64,000 nucleotides of DNA from Cellulophaga sp. HaHa_2_95 (lineage in GTDB: Bacteria > Bacteroidota > Bacteroidia > Flavobacteriales > Flavobacteriaceae). Location: positions 2,046,001 to 2,110,000 of the forward strand of contig NZ_CP058988.1 of the NCBI RefSeq assembly GCF_019278565.1. The letters run 5' to 3'. The notes below the pieces were generated by a model. It worked only from the letters and a program-made list of their open reading frames with translations, did not search any database and was not told where the DNA came from. This document shows, piece by piece, positions 36,145 through 44,514 of the stretch. A program made the translations under genes and the position numbers. How positions within the stretch are numbered: position 1 is the stretch's first letter; every line of letters starts with the position of its first letter.

Positions 36145-36178
36145 AATGAGGTCTATTTGTAGGATAAATGAGGTCGAT
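36145..36178. repeat. Direct repeat upstream of the sulfatase
   Basis: AATGAGGTCTAT (36145-36156) and AATGAGGTCGAT (36167-36178) match at 11 of 12 positions and are spaced 22 bases apart, about two helical turns, which suits a regulator bound to one DNA face. They lie in the 349-base divergent gap between the kinase and the sulfatase (35915-36263). No standard -7 element for either gene is visible in that gap. Confidence 0.4.
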
Positions 36179-36218
36179 AAATGTAATTATAGATATCCTA
36201 TTTTGAGAATATCGTTAA

Positions 36219-36261
36219 AAGAAACTTCCTGAGGCAACTATACTTCTGGGAGTTTCTTTTT
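36219..36261. terminator. Terminator-like hairpin upstream of the sulfatase
   Basis: AAGAAACT (36219-36226) pairs with AGTTTCTT (36251-36258), extended by CC/GG across a one-base bulge, and is followed by TTT. T-runs exist on both strands. It lies 51 bases before the chosen sulfatase ATG. No gene ends here, so it may be an attenuator or a remnant. Confidence 0.4.
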
Positions 36262-36311
36262 GTATGAGAATTGACTTATTTTTATTCAAGACAATTTTTT
36301 TAAAGAATGTT

Positions 36312-37883
36312 ATGAAGAAGGGTAGGTGTGTACAGTTGTGGTTTATGTTGTTAGGAGCTACATCACTAGCAAATAGTCAACAGCAAAAATCTAAAAATGA
36401 AAAACCAAATATTCTTTTTATTTCAATAGATGATCTTAGACCAACCTTAGGTGTTTATGGGGATACAGTTGCTATAACACCAAATTTAGACGCCTTAGCC
36501 TCAGAAGGAATGACTTTTATGGATACTTACGCTCAGGTTGCTGTTTGTGCTCCTTCTAGAGCTAGTCTAATGACAGGATTACGGCCCGATGCTACACGTG
36601 TCTGGCATTTAGGTGATAAGTTCAGAGATATAAATCCAGAAGCGGTTACTATGCCGCAATATTTTGCAAAGCATGGCTATCATACTGTGAATATGGGTAA
36701 AATATTTCATAATTACATGCCTGATTCTATATCATGGGATGAGCCAGATTTGAGGCCTTCTAGGTACCTTAAAAAAGAATGGCTCAAAAGGGACGGGGAG
36801 ACTTTTTATATTAGCGAAGCGGTTAATAAATCACAGGTAATCAAGAGGGATTCCTTATTAAAATTACGGCCAGAACGGTATGCAGATGGTTGGAATACAG
36901 GGCCCGCTTGGGAAGCTGCCGATGTACATGACACCATGTATTATGACGGGGCACAAACCAAACTAGCAAAACAAACGCTTACGAGGCTTTCTAAATCAAA
37001 AGCACCATTCTTTTTCGGTTTAGGATATTTTAGACCGCATTTACCATTTACAGCTCCTAAAAAGTATTGGGATTTATATGACCGCGATAAAATTCCTACA
37101 GCAATAAACCCTGAAATTCCTAAGGGAGCGCCACTGCATACTATGAACTCAATGTATGAGTTAAGGCATTATGATGGCTTTGGTCACATTGGTCATCCTA
37201 CATCTCCTAATCGCATTTCAAGAGATACTATTCTAAGCTTGAAACATGGTTATTATGCGAGTGTTAGCTATGTAGATTCATTACTAGGAGACCTAATCGC
37301 CCATATGAAAACCATTGGAATCTATGAAAATACAATTATCATTGTGTTTGGTGATCATGGTTGGAAATTAGGAGAGCATAATAGCTGGGGTAAAATGACC
37401 AATTACAATATTGATTTAAAAGTACCTATGATAATTAAATATCCAAATCAGCAAGTAAAAGGAACAAAGAGTTATGCTATCACAGAACTGATAGACATGT
37501 TTCCTTCACTTTGTGAGCTTTCTGGTATTCCTGTTCCAGAGTACATGCAAGGTACTAGTTTCGTACCGTTACTTAATAAGCCAAATTTATCGTGGAAAAA
37601 AGCTGCTTTTAGCCAGTTTCATAGGCGACCAAAAGTGTCCGCGGATGGTAAGCGTTATATGGGCTATTCCATCAATACAGGAAAATACCACTATATTGAA
37701 TGGTACGGATGGGATGATAAAAAAGGGCGTAAAGGAGAATTTAAAACATCAGAATTATATGATTCAGAGAATGATACTTACGAGACAATAAACCTTGTTA
37801 ATGATGTGAAATTTGCATCGATAGTTAAAGAACTTTCCGTGCAATTGCTAGAAGGTTGGGAACAAGCAAAGCCTACACGTTAA
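36312..37883 (+). CDS. Family S1 sulfatase (iduronate-2-sulfatase-like)
   Basis: I chose the ATG at 36312 (MKKGRCVQLWFMLLGATSLANSQQ), which gives a normal signal peptide; the frame is open 16 codons further upstream. 523 aa. The formylglycine motif is in VAVCAPSRASLMTGLRP (C-A-P-S-R, Cys near residue 79), and the metal-binding N-terminal FISIDDLRP and C-terminal VFGDHGWKLGEHNSWGK are present. It hydrolyses sulfate esters in the periplasm after Cys is converted to formylglycine; the maturing enzyme is not in the window. The IDLRP-type start and HLGDKFRD resemble iduronate-2-sulfatases. Substrate is not known; marine algal glycans are a guess. It is not in a SusCD locus. Confidence 0.92.
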   Translation: MKKGRCVQLWFMLLGATSLANSQQQKSKNEKPNILFISIDDLRPTLGVYGDTVAITPNLDALASEGMTFMDTYAQVAVCAPSRASLMTGLRPDATRVWHLGDKFRDINPEAVTMPQYFAKHGYHTVNMGKIFHNYMPDSISWDEPDLRPSRYLKKEWLKRDGETFYISEAVNKSQVIKRDSLLKLRPERYADGWNTGPAWEAADVHDTMYYDGAQTKLAKQTLTRLSKSKAPFFFGLGYFRPHLPFTAPKKYWDLYDRDKIPTAINPEIPKGAPLHTMNSMYELRHYDGFGHIGHPTSPNRISRDTILSLKHGYYASVSYVDSLLGDLIAHMKTIGIYENTIIIVFGDHGWKLGEHNSWGKMTNYNIDLKVPMIIKYPNQQVKGTKSYAITELIDMFPSLCELSGIPVPEYMQGTSFVPLLNKPNLSWKKAAFSQFHRRPKVSADGKRYMGYSINTGKYHYIEWYGWDDKKGRKGEFKTSELYDSENDTYETINLVNDVKFASIVKELSVQLLEGWEQAKPTR

Positions 37884-37923
37884 TTTCAATTGCCAATTTA
37901 AGGAAGAGGTATTGCGGTAAATT

Positions 37924-38325
37924 TTAGACAATTCTTCTATGTTGCCTTAGGTTGTAAATACCCCATAACATAAAAATAAATTCTAGAATAAATCCTACCA
38001 TAAATTGAGGTGAAATACCATCTAGGATGGTGCTAACAAGTCTTCCTAATGCTAAGCCACCCATAAATAAAATATTAACGAGCGTTGCAGATTCCCAATA
38101 GTTTTTATTTCGAATTCCGTAAATCCAAAAACAACCAATGGCAAGATACAGTCCCATAATGGCTCTGAAGATGTTTTTTAAATCTATATCTATAACATCA
38201 AAACCAAATACATAAGGTAAAAAGACACTTGGGTTACCGCCATATACGAAGCTTATACTAATGACCACAATTGCTGATAATGTTAACTGTAGGTTTTTGT
38301 ATTTAGGGTTCTTGAAGAAAGCCAT
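37924..38325 (-). CDS. DUF4345 membrane protein
   Basis: 133 aa with four hydrophobic segments (LTLSAIVVISISFVYG, IFRAIMGLYLAIGCFWIYGI, TLVNILFMGGLALGRLVSTI and FMVGFILEFIFMLWGIYNLR). The arrangement matches the DUF4345 family, whose function is unknown. Monocistronic between the sulfatase and a DUF805 gene. No promoter matching the consensus is visible. Confidence 0.8.
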   Translation of the reverse strand: MAFFKNPKYKNLQLTLSAIVVISISFVYGGNPSVFLPYVFGFDVIDIDLKNIFRAIMGLYLAIGCFWIYGIRNKNYWESATLVNILFMGGLALGRLVSTILDGISPQFMVGFILEFIFMLWGIYNLRQHRRIV

Positions 38326-38360
38326 GTGCTAAAAGTAATAGGTACTTTAAAAGTATACAA

Positions 38361-38393
38361 TAAACCATCCATTATCCTGTGATGGATGGTTTA
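38361..38393 (-). terminator. Terminator of the DUF805 gene
   Basis: TAAACCATCCAT (38361-38372) pairs with 38382-38393, a 12-bp perfect stem, 11 bases beyond the DUF805 stop. The minus-strand U-tract is weak; the plus strand has ATTTTT after it. Confidence 0.7.
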
Positions 38394-38403
38394 ATTTTTC
38401 AAA

Positions 38404-38787
38404 TTAATGACTTTGAATAAGTTCTCTAATTTCTTTAGGATCTTCACCGTAATTATTGGTTCCATGTGTTCCTTCTGTAACTTCTAATACAAGCAACCAA
38501 ATACCACCAACAAACGGAATTAACGCTACAAAAATCATCCAGCCACTATTATTGGTGTCATGTAATCTTCTTATGGTTATTGCTATGCTAGGAATTATGA
38601 TAGCTAAACAATAGAGCGTTGTTACTAAAAATAGAGGGAAATCTGCTAAATAAGATATAATCCCATCTATGAATAAACTTGCAAACATAAACAAGACAGA
38701 GAAAAGTCTAAACATCCAATATTCTTGCCTTCTAGAACGTCCATCAAATTGTGCATATTTTTTTAATGCATCTAAATACCATTTCAT
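38404..38787 (-). CDS. DUF805 membrane protein
   Basis: 127 aa. The N-terminal YAQFDGRSRRQEYWMFRLFS is the hallmark of DUF805 (YhaH/YhaI family), followed by hydrophobic spans and the central motif IAITIRRLHDTNNSGW. Inner-membrane protein of unknown function. Monocistronic. Confidence 0.92.
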   Translation of the reverse strand: MKWYLDALKKYAQFDGRSRRQEYWMFRLFSVLFMFASLFIDGIISYLADFPLFLVTTLYCLAIIIPSIAITIRRLHDTNNSGWMIFVALIPFVGGIWLLVLEVTEGTHGTNNYGEDPKEIRELIQSH

Positions 38788-38868
38788 AATTAAGTAGGTT
38801 AAATTTATATCGTATTAAACCTAAATTTTATCATATTATTGTACTGAAATAGTCTCAAGCAGGAATAA

Positions 38869-38900
38869 AAAAAGCCCAATAGTGAATTATTGGGCTTTTT
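38869..38900 (-). terminator. Terminator of gnd
   Basis: AAAAAGCCCAATA (38869-38881) pairs with 38888-38900, 13 bp with a 6-base loop, and T-runs on both strands, 21 bases beyond the gnd stop. Confidence 0.9.
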
Positions 38901-38921
38901 TATATATTATTATCTATAAGG

Positions 38922-40334
38922 TTATGCGCCCCATTCAGTATGAAAAATGCCTTCCATGTCATTACGTTCATAGGTGTGAGAACCAAAATGATCACGTTGA
39001 GCTTGTATTAAATTTAAGGGTAATTTACTTGATGTATACGCATCAAAATACGTCAGAGAGTTAGATAATCCTGGCATTGGAATTCCGCTTTTAGCAGCAA
39101 AAGCAACTAATTCTCTTGAAGAAGAAACGGTTTCTTGCACTTTAGGAACAAAAGACGGTGCTAATAATAAATTATTTAAATTCTTATCCTGAACATATGC
39201 ATTAGAAATATCAGCTAGCAAACCTGCTCTAATAATACAACCTGCTCTCCAAATTTTTGCAATTACAGATAGGTCTAATTCGTAGTTGTACTCTTTAGAA
39301 GCATCTGCTAATTGATGTAAGCCTTGTGCGTACGTAGTTATGAAAGCAAAATATAAGGCTTCTTCTGCTATGGCAATTAAATCTTCTTTGGCAATTGGAG
39401 CAATTTCTGGTCTGTCATATAATGTATCTGCAGCCAAACGTTCTTCTTTTAAAGCAGATATTTCACGCATACTCACAGCAATATCAATCGAAGGAACAGG
39501 AATTCCTAAGTCCATCGCATTTTGTGAGGTCCATTTTCCAGTTCCTTTTTGCTTTGCTTTATCTAAAATTTTATCTACTAAACGGCCATCACCTTTGTCA
39601 TCTTTTTGATTGAAGATTTCAGCTGTAATTTCAACTAAAAAGGATTGTAATCTTCCTTTATTCCAAGTATCAAAAACTGTATGTAATTCGTCATTAGATA
39701 AGCCACCTGCTTTTTTAAGGATATCATATATTTCGGAAGTCAGCTGCATTAAACCGTACTCAATACCATTATGTACCATTTTTACATAGTTACCGGCAGA
39801 TTTTGGACCTAAATAAGCAACGCAAGGTTCGCCATTGTATTTTGCAGAAACAGCTTCAAAAATAGGCTTCACATGTGCATAGGCTTCCTTGTTTCCACCA
39901 GGCATAATACTAGGACCTTTACGTGCCCCTTTGGCGCCTCCAGAGACTCCAGAACCAAAAAAGTGAATTCCTTTTTCTTGCAAATATGCTTCTCTCCGGT
40001 CTGTATCCGTAAAGAAAGAGTTTCCACCATCAATAATAATATCATCTTTAGCTAAGAAAGGCAAAAGGTTTTCTATGACCGCATCTACAATTTTACCTGC
40101 AGGTACTAATAACATTATTTTTCGAGGGGTAGCTAATGCCTTTACAAAGGTTTCAATATCCGTAGCAGCATTTACTTTTTCTAAATTTCCACCTTCTGTT
40201 TTTAAGGCGTCTACTTTCTCTTGGTCTAAATCGTAACCAAAAGCTTTAAAGTTATTATCGGCTACATTTAAAATAAAATTACGCCCCATAACTCCAAGTC
40301 CTACCAATCCAAAATCATAATCTGTATGCTCCAT
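38922..40334 (-). CDS. gnd: 6-phosphogluconate dehydrogenase (decarboxylating)
   Basis: 470 aa when started at MEHTDYDFGLVGLGVMGRN (ATG at 40332-40334); the frame is open nine codons further, but this start gives the normal family length. It converts 6-phosphogluconate to ribulose 5-phosphate with NADP. The Rossmann loop GLGVMGRN is at residues 13-20; substrate residues lie in GSGVSGGAKGARKGPSIMPGG and in VKMVHNGIEYGLMQ (catalytic Lys). The C-terminal tail QAQRDHFGSHTYER is complete. It is divergent from zwf-pgl, so all three oxidative pentose-phosphate enzymes share one intergenic region. Confidence 0.97.
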   Translation of the reverse strand: MEHTDYDFGLVGLGVMGRNFILNVADNNFKAFGYDLDQEKVDALKTEGGNLEKVNAATDIETFVKALATPRKIMLLVPAGKIVDAVIENLLPFLAKDDIIIDGGNSFFTDTDRREAYLQEKGIHFFGSGVSGGAKGARKGPSIMPGGNKEAYAHVKPIFEAVSAKYNGEPCVAYLGPKSAGNYVKMVHNGIEYGLMQLTSEIYDILKKAGGLSNDELHTVFDTWNKGRLQSFLVEITAEIFNQKDDKGDGRLVDKILDKAKQKGTGKWTSQNAMDLGIPVPSIDIAVSMREISALKEERLAADTLYDRPEIAPIAKEDLIAIAEEALYFAFITTYAQGLHQLADASKEYNYELDLSVIAKIWRAGCIIRAGLLADISNAYVQDKNLNNLLLAPSFVPKVQETVSSSRELVAFAAKSGIPMPGLSNSLTYFDAYTSSKLPLNLIQAQRDHFGSHTYERNDMEGIFHTEWGA

Positions 40335-40402
40335 GTATGTATATGTTTTAATCCCTAACATTAGGTGTCAATATTGTGTAAAGTATTCGACTAAACTATT
40401 AA

Positions 40403-40444
40403 TTGATGTAAAATAGTCTTAATTTAGCCAAAGAATTACATCAA
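40403..40444. promoter_or_regulatory. Inverted repeat in the gnd/zwf divergent promoter region
   Basis: TTGATGTAA (40403-40411) and its exact reverse complement TTACATCAA (40436-40444), with centres 33 bases apart, about three helical turns. It lies 69 bases from gnd and 107 from zwf. It may be a regulator site shared by both directions; no regulator gene is nearby. Confidence 0.35.
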
Positions 40445-40550
40445 AATTAATTTAAAATATTCAATTAGGCGGGTTATACGCAAGAAACTAACCAATGTGT
40501 CTGTAAAAATTGAAAATACAACATAAAGAGTTTAAAAAAAGCAAGGATTT

Positions 40551-42083
40551 ATGAACAAGACGGCAAATCAAATGCTTATTATTTTTGGAGCTTCAGGAGA
40601 TTTAACGGCAAGGAAATTAATTCCTGCTATATATAATTTATATAAGGGGAAACACCTACCAGAAAATTTTGTTGTTTTAGGGGCAAGTAGAAGTTCAATT
40701 ACCGATAGTGAGTTTAGAAAAAAGGTAGTACACGAAAGTGAATACCTTAAATCTAGCATTAAGAAAGAAGATCAAGATTTTATCGCTACGTTTTCTGATA
40801 AGTTATTTTACGAGGATTTAGGAGATGATTATGATACAGATTATGACCGATTAAGCAAACGAATTGGGGATCTAAACAACAAATACAATACAGAGAATAA
40901 TTATATATTCTACCTTTCTACACCACCAAGTTTATACGAAGCCATTGCAAAAAATCTATCGGATAAAGGACTGAATAATGAAGCGGACGGATGGAAACGT
41001 ATTTTGGTAGAAAAGCCTTTTGGTTATAGTTTACAAACTGCACAAGATTTAAATAAGGGCTTACAGAAATATTTTAAAGAGAAACAAATTTATAGAATTG
41101 ATCATTATTTAGGGAAAGAAACCGTTCAAAACCTACTAGTGACGCGTTTTGCCAATTCTATTTTTGAGCCTCTATGGAATAGAAACTATATTCATCATAT
41201 TGAAATTACCAATGCAGAGACGGTCGGGGTAGAAAAACGTGGGGGGTATTATGATAAATCTGGTGCTTTGCGTGATATGTTCCAAAGTCACTTGCTACAA
41301 ATAGTTTCTTTAATAGTGATGGAGCCACCCATTAATTCCAATGCGGAAGAGATCAGAAATGAAAAGGTAAAAGCACTTAAGTCCCTAAGAATTATGACCG
41401 ATGAGCAAACGCTTTTTGATCATACCATAAAAGGACAATATGTAGCCTCTGAAATAGATGGGCAGCCTGTTAAAGGATATAGAGAAGAAGAAGGGGTAGA
41501 TCCTAATTCTAAAACAGAGACTTTTGCGGCAGTAAAATTCTTCGTAGATAACTGGAGATGGAGCGATGTTCCTTTCTATGTGCGTACCGCTAAGCGTATG
41601 CCAACTAAAGTAACGGAGGTTGTGATTCATTTTAAAACACCTCACCATCAAGTTTTTAAAGAGCAAGATATCACCAATAAACACAATAAATTGGTTATTA
41701 GAATACAACCAGACGAAGGTATTTTAATAAAATTTGGTGTCAAAGTTCCTGGCCAAGGATTTAAAGTAGAACGTGCCAATTTAGATTTTTACTATTCTAG
41801 TTTGGTAGATACGAATATCATGCAAGCTTATGAGCGCTTATTGCTAGATGCTATGCAGGGTGATGCTACGTTATACGCCAGAGCAGATGAAGTAGAAGCT
41901 GCTTGGGCCTTTGTAGACCCAATTTTAAATTACTGGGAGAATGATGAAGGCGTGAAAACGTATGGGTATTCTGCAGGAGTTTGGGGTCCAGAAAATTCAA
42001 ATGGTTTAATAGAGGGCGATTTTACATGGCGTAATCCAGGGCCACATCTAGTAGATGATTCTGGTTTCTGTGTAATTTGTTAA
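40551..42083 (+). CDS. zwf: Glucose-6-phosphate 1-dehydrogenase
   Basis: 510 aa. It oxidises glucose 6-phosphate to 6-phosphogluconolactone with NAD(P). The dinucleotide-binding loop IFGASGDLTARKLIPAIYNL is at the N-terminus, and the active site RIDHYLGKETVQNLLVTRFAN with catalytic His is near residue 185. LVEKPFGYSL and the C-terminal region are intact. The first gene of zwf-pgl, with pgl 14 bases downstream. Confidence 0.97.
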   Translation: MNKTANQMLIIFGASGDLTARKLIPAIYNLYKGKHLPENFVVLGASRSSITDSEFRKKVVHESEYLKSSIKKEDQDFIATFSDKLFYEDLGDDYDTDYDRLSKRIGDLNNKYNTENNYIFYLSTPPSLYEAIAKNLSDKGLNNEADGWKRILVEKPFGYSLQTAQDLNKGLQKYFKEKQIYRIDHYLGKETVQNLLVTRFANSIFEPLWNRNYIHHIEITNAETVGVEKRGGYYDKSGALRDMFQSHLLQIVSLIVMEPPINSNAEEIRNEKVKALKSLRIMTDEQTLFDHTIKGQYVASEIDGQPVKGYREEEGVDPNSKTETFAAVKFFVDNWRWSDVPFYVRTAKRMPTKVTEVVIHFKTPHHQVFKEQDITNKHNKLVIRIQPDEGILIKFGVKVPGQGFKVERANLDFYYSSLVDTNIMQAYERLLLDAMQGDATLYARADEVEAAWAFVDPILNYWENDEGVKTYGYSAGVWGPENSNGLIEGDFTWRNPGPHLVDDSGFCVIC

Positions 42084-42097
42084 AAGATAAGAATAGT

Positions 42098-42808
42098 ATG
42101 CAAGCAAGAATATATAGCACAAAGCAAGAGGTTGCAGAAAAGTTCTCTACCTTTTTTAAAGATGAAGCAAAAAAGCAAGATGCTTTTCATGTAGCACTTT
42201 CTGGAGGAAGTACTCCTAAAATTGTTTTTGATTATTTAGCATCACATTTTGGAAAGGATATAGATTGGTCTAAGGTGTTTTTTTATTGGGGTGATGAACG
42301 TTGTGTTCAACCAACCGATGACGAGAGTAACTATAAAATGACCGTACAACATTTGTTGTCTAAAATAGAGATTCCTGCAGGGAACATTTTTAGAATACTT
42401 GGAGAGAATGATCCTAAGAAGGAAGCAATTCGTTACAGCGATGTTTTAGAAAAAAACGTGCCTAATGAAAATGGAGTACCAAAATTTGATTTGGTAATTT
42501 TGGGAATGGGTGATGACGGACATACCGCTTCTGTTTTTCCACATGAAATAACGCTTTGGGATGCAGATGAGAATTGTGTGGTAGCTATTCATCCAGAATC
42601 TGGACAAAGGCGTGTTTCAATTACCGGAAAGATTATTAATAATGCCGCAACAGTCGCTTTTCTAGTTACCGGAAGTAGTAAAGCAGAAAAAGTTGTAGAA
42701 ATTATACGCCCTAAGGCAGATACCACCTTATATCCTGCAGCTTTGGTAAAACCTGGCTCCGGTAAACTTATTTGGTTTTTAGATGAGGATGCCGCAAAGG
42801 GACTTTAA
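42098..42808 (+). CDS. pgl: 6-phosphogluconolactonase
   Basis: 236 aa with the ATG at 42098 (MQARIYSTKQEVAEKFSTFF). The longest frame begins at a TTG inside the zwf stop region, seven codons upstream, which I judge unlikely. It hydrolyses 6-phosphogluconolactone to 6-phosphogluconate, linking Zwf and Gnd. Family motifs: ALSGGSTPKIVFDYL, FYWGDERCVQP and LGMGDDGHTASVFP with the catalytic His. Directly downstream of zwf. Confidence 0.96.
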   Translation: MQARIYSTKQEVAEKFSTFFKDEAKKQDAFHVALSGGSTPKIVFDYLASHFGKDIDWSKVFFYWGDERCVQPTDDESNYKMTVQHLLSKIEIPAGNIFRILGENDPKKEAIRYSDVLEKNVPNENGVPKFDLVILGMGDDGHTASVFPHEITLWDADENCVVAIHPESGQRRVSITGKIINNAATVAFLVTGSSKAEKVVEIIRPKADTTLYPAALVKPGSGKLIWFLDEDAAKGL

Positions 42809-42809
42809 T

Positions 42810-43334
42810 TTATCGTCCTAAATCTATCTCAAATAAACAAGCAGGGTGTTCCTGATAATGATCAGGGAGCATATCTATATTTTTCAAATCGAACATTCCT
42901 AAAAAGTCGAATCCGGCGTTTTGGTAATGTTCGATTCGTTTGGTGTTATTCCCTAAGGTATCTAAACGAATAAACCGTTTTTTTATAGATTGTACATAAG
43001 TTTTTGTCCAGGTTACAATAGTGTCCATGTAAATAGTACCTCTAAATTTAGGATTGGTAGGAATCCTGTGAACATAGATAGATGTAGAATTATCTCGTTA
43101 CTTTCATATTTGTGCATCACTGATGGTACTAACCCAAAGATTAGCTACTTCATCATCAATTATCAATTTCCATTGCCTTTTTTTGGCTATTTTGGTCTCG
43201 ATTGAGGTTCTTTTAAAATCTGGCCACACAACTACTTTCTTTTTCTGATAGACAGAAGCTATTTTAAAGAGTCTAAAAATTTCACCAATACCGTAAAAAG
43301 AACTAGTAGGTACTTGTGTATTTCCTATAGTTAA
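42810..43334 (-). pseudogene. GNAT family N-acetyltransferase, inactivated by two stop codons
   Basis: Only 72 codons are open from the internal ATG at 43028. Reading the same frame upstream to 43334 gives clear acetyltransferase sequence: EIFRLFKIASVYQKKK, a stretch with KRQWKLIIDDEVANLWVST, then SDAQI, TGA (43104-43106), Lys, TAA (43098-43100), then RDNSTSIYVHRIPTNPKFRG, the acetyl-CoA-binding motif A. The C-terminal part (RFIRLDTLGNNTKRIEHY, GFDFLGMFDLKN) is intact. The two stops replace what would be Trp and Glu of a QIWxER-like motif. No frameshift lies between 43334 and 42810. An upstream stop in frame means the first residues have also decayed. The gene lies at the end of zwf-pgl on the opposite strand. 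Confidence 0.8.
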
Positions 43335-43515
43335 TTAAAAAATATCCTGAAATAATAAGCATTCTTACCTACCTCACTGTTCTGTGAGACAAGGGTTTCT
43401 TTAGAATGTTTTAGGCAAGAGTTTAGCCAAACTACACATAAATTTTGATAGCTTTTTCTAGGGCATTATTTAGTGTCACTTAAAATTACGGCAGTGAGCA
43501 ATGAAAATTTGCCTC

Positions 43516-44061
43516 TTACTTTAAATTTAATTTGACATTCTCACCGTCTAAATGTGCGATATAGTCTTTCACTTTAAAGTTAGAAGAATCAAAACGGCTT
43601 GTTCTAGAAGAGGCTTCAGATTTTCTTTGGATACTTCTTGCAAACCTACGCACATCCTCGATAGAATCTACCACTAAACCAGGAACTGGAATGCTTTTGC
43701 CTTCAAGGTCTTTGGCTACCATCGTAAAATAAGAAGAATTACAGTGTTTCTTTTTTCCAGATCTGATGTTTTCAGACTCTACACGCACGCCCACTACCAT
43801 AGAAGTTCTTCCGGTATAGTTTATAGAGGCTTTCAAAGTCACCAGTTCACCTACTTCAATAGGGTTAAGGAAATCTACTTTATTTACAGAAGCTGTCACG
43901 CAATAGCTTCTAGAGTGTTTAGAGGCACATGCAAAAGCAATCTGATCCATTAAGTTTAAAATATACCCTCCGTGAACTTTACCTCCAAAATTGGAGTGTG
44001 CAGGCAGCATTAACTCTGTGATAGATATTCTAGATTCTTTGGATGACTTGTATTGTTTCAT
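43516..44061 (-). CDS. Acyl-CoA thioesterase, hotdog fold (YciA/BACH-like)
   Basis: 181 aa. It hydrolyses acyl-CoA to free fatty acid and CoA. The hotdog core shows MLPAHSNFGGKVHGGYILNLMDQIAFACA, with the helix HGGYILNLMDQ, VDFLNPIEVGELVTLKASI, and SGKKKHCNSSYFTMVAKD. The family is hexameric. Co-transcribed with the following small membrane-protein gene, which ends 2 bases upstream of it. Confidence 0.9.
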   Translation of the reverse strand: MKQYKSSKESRISITELMLPAHSNFGGKVHGGYILNLMDQIAFACASKHSRSYCVTASVNKVDFLNPIEVGELVTLKASINYTGRTSMVVGVRVESENIRSGKKKHCNSSYFTMVAKDLEGKSIPVPGLVVDSIEDVRRFARSIQRKSEASSRTSRFDSSNFKVKDYIAHLDGENVKLNLK

Positions 44062-44063
44062 AA

Positions 44064-44429
44064 TTAATTGCGGTAACCGGGTGATTTTTCTTTTTGTACT
44101 TTAGTGATGAAATACTTAGAATCTCCCAGCCAAAAGAATGTTCTATAGCGCTCTACATAATCTAATTTTACGTATTGGCCTTGATAATCTTTTAATTGCT
44201 GAATGACTTCTTTGTCTTTATCTAAAACAGAAAATTCAAAAATTTGAGCTCCAGAGATTCCTTGGCTTATTTCTCCTTCCCATGTTTTGATAGCAACTCC
44301 TTTATAGCTTATTTTAATAAGTTCTCCAGAGCGTATTCCTTCACTGTAAGGCACAAAATATACAAAAGCATAGTAAGCTCCAAATATTGCGATTATTGCA
44401 ACAATTATTAATCCAATTATTTTTTTCAT
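44064..44429 (-). CDS. Small membrane-anchored protein of unknown function
   Basis: 121 aa. One N-terminal hydrophobic span (KIIGLIIVAIIAIFGAYYAFVYF) and a soluble part with KISYKGVAIKTWEGEI and LDYVERYRTFFWLGDSKYF. This family is often labelled 6-phosphogluconate dehydrogenase in databases, but nothing here resembles a dehydrogenase; the label is probably wrong. It lies 2 bases before the thioesterase, so the two form an operon. Confidence 0.75.
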   Translation of the reverse strand: MKKIIGLIIVAIIAIFGAYYAFVYFVPYSEGIRSGELIKISYKGVAIKTWEGEISQGISGAQIFEFSVLDKDKEVIQQLKDYQGQYVKLDYVERYRTFFWLGDSKYFITKVQKEKSPGYRN

Positions 44430-44514
44430 TCTTATTTATTTGTTAGTTGCGTGTTAAAGCTTACCATTATTGGTATTAGACTAGTTTGTGGTTTTTTGCT
44501 CGTGTAAAGGTAAG

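Noticed and set aside
42990..43205. 71-codon plus-strand ORF over the acetyltransferase pseudogene
   Set aside because: It is antisense to the pseudogene, whose minus-strand frame shows clear GNAT motifs.
44064..44429. 6-phosphogluconate dehydrogenase as the name of the small membrane protein
   Set aside because: No Rossmann fold or substrate motif; the real gnd is at 38922-40334. The common database label looks like an error.
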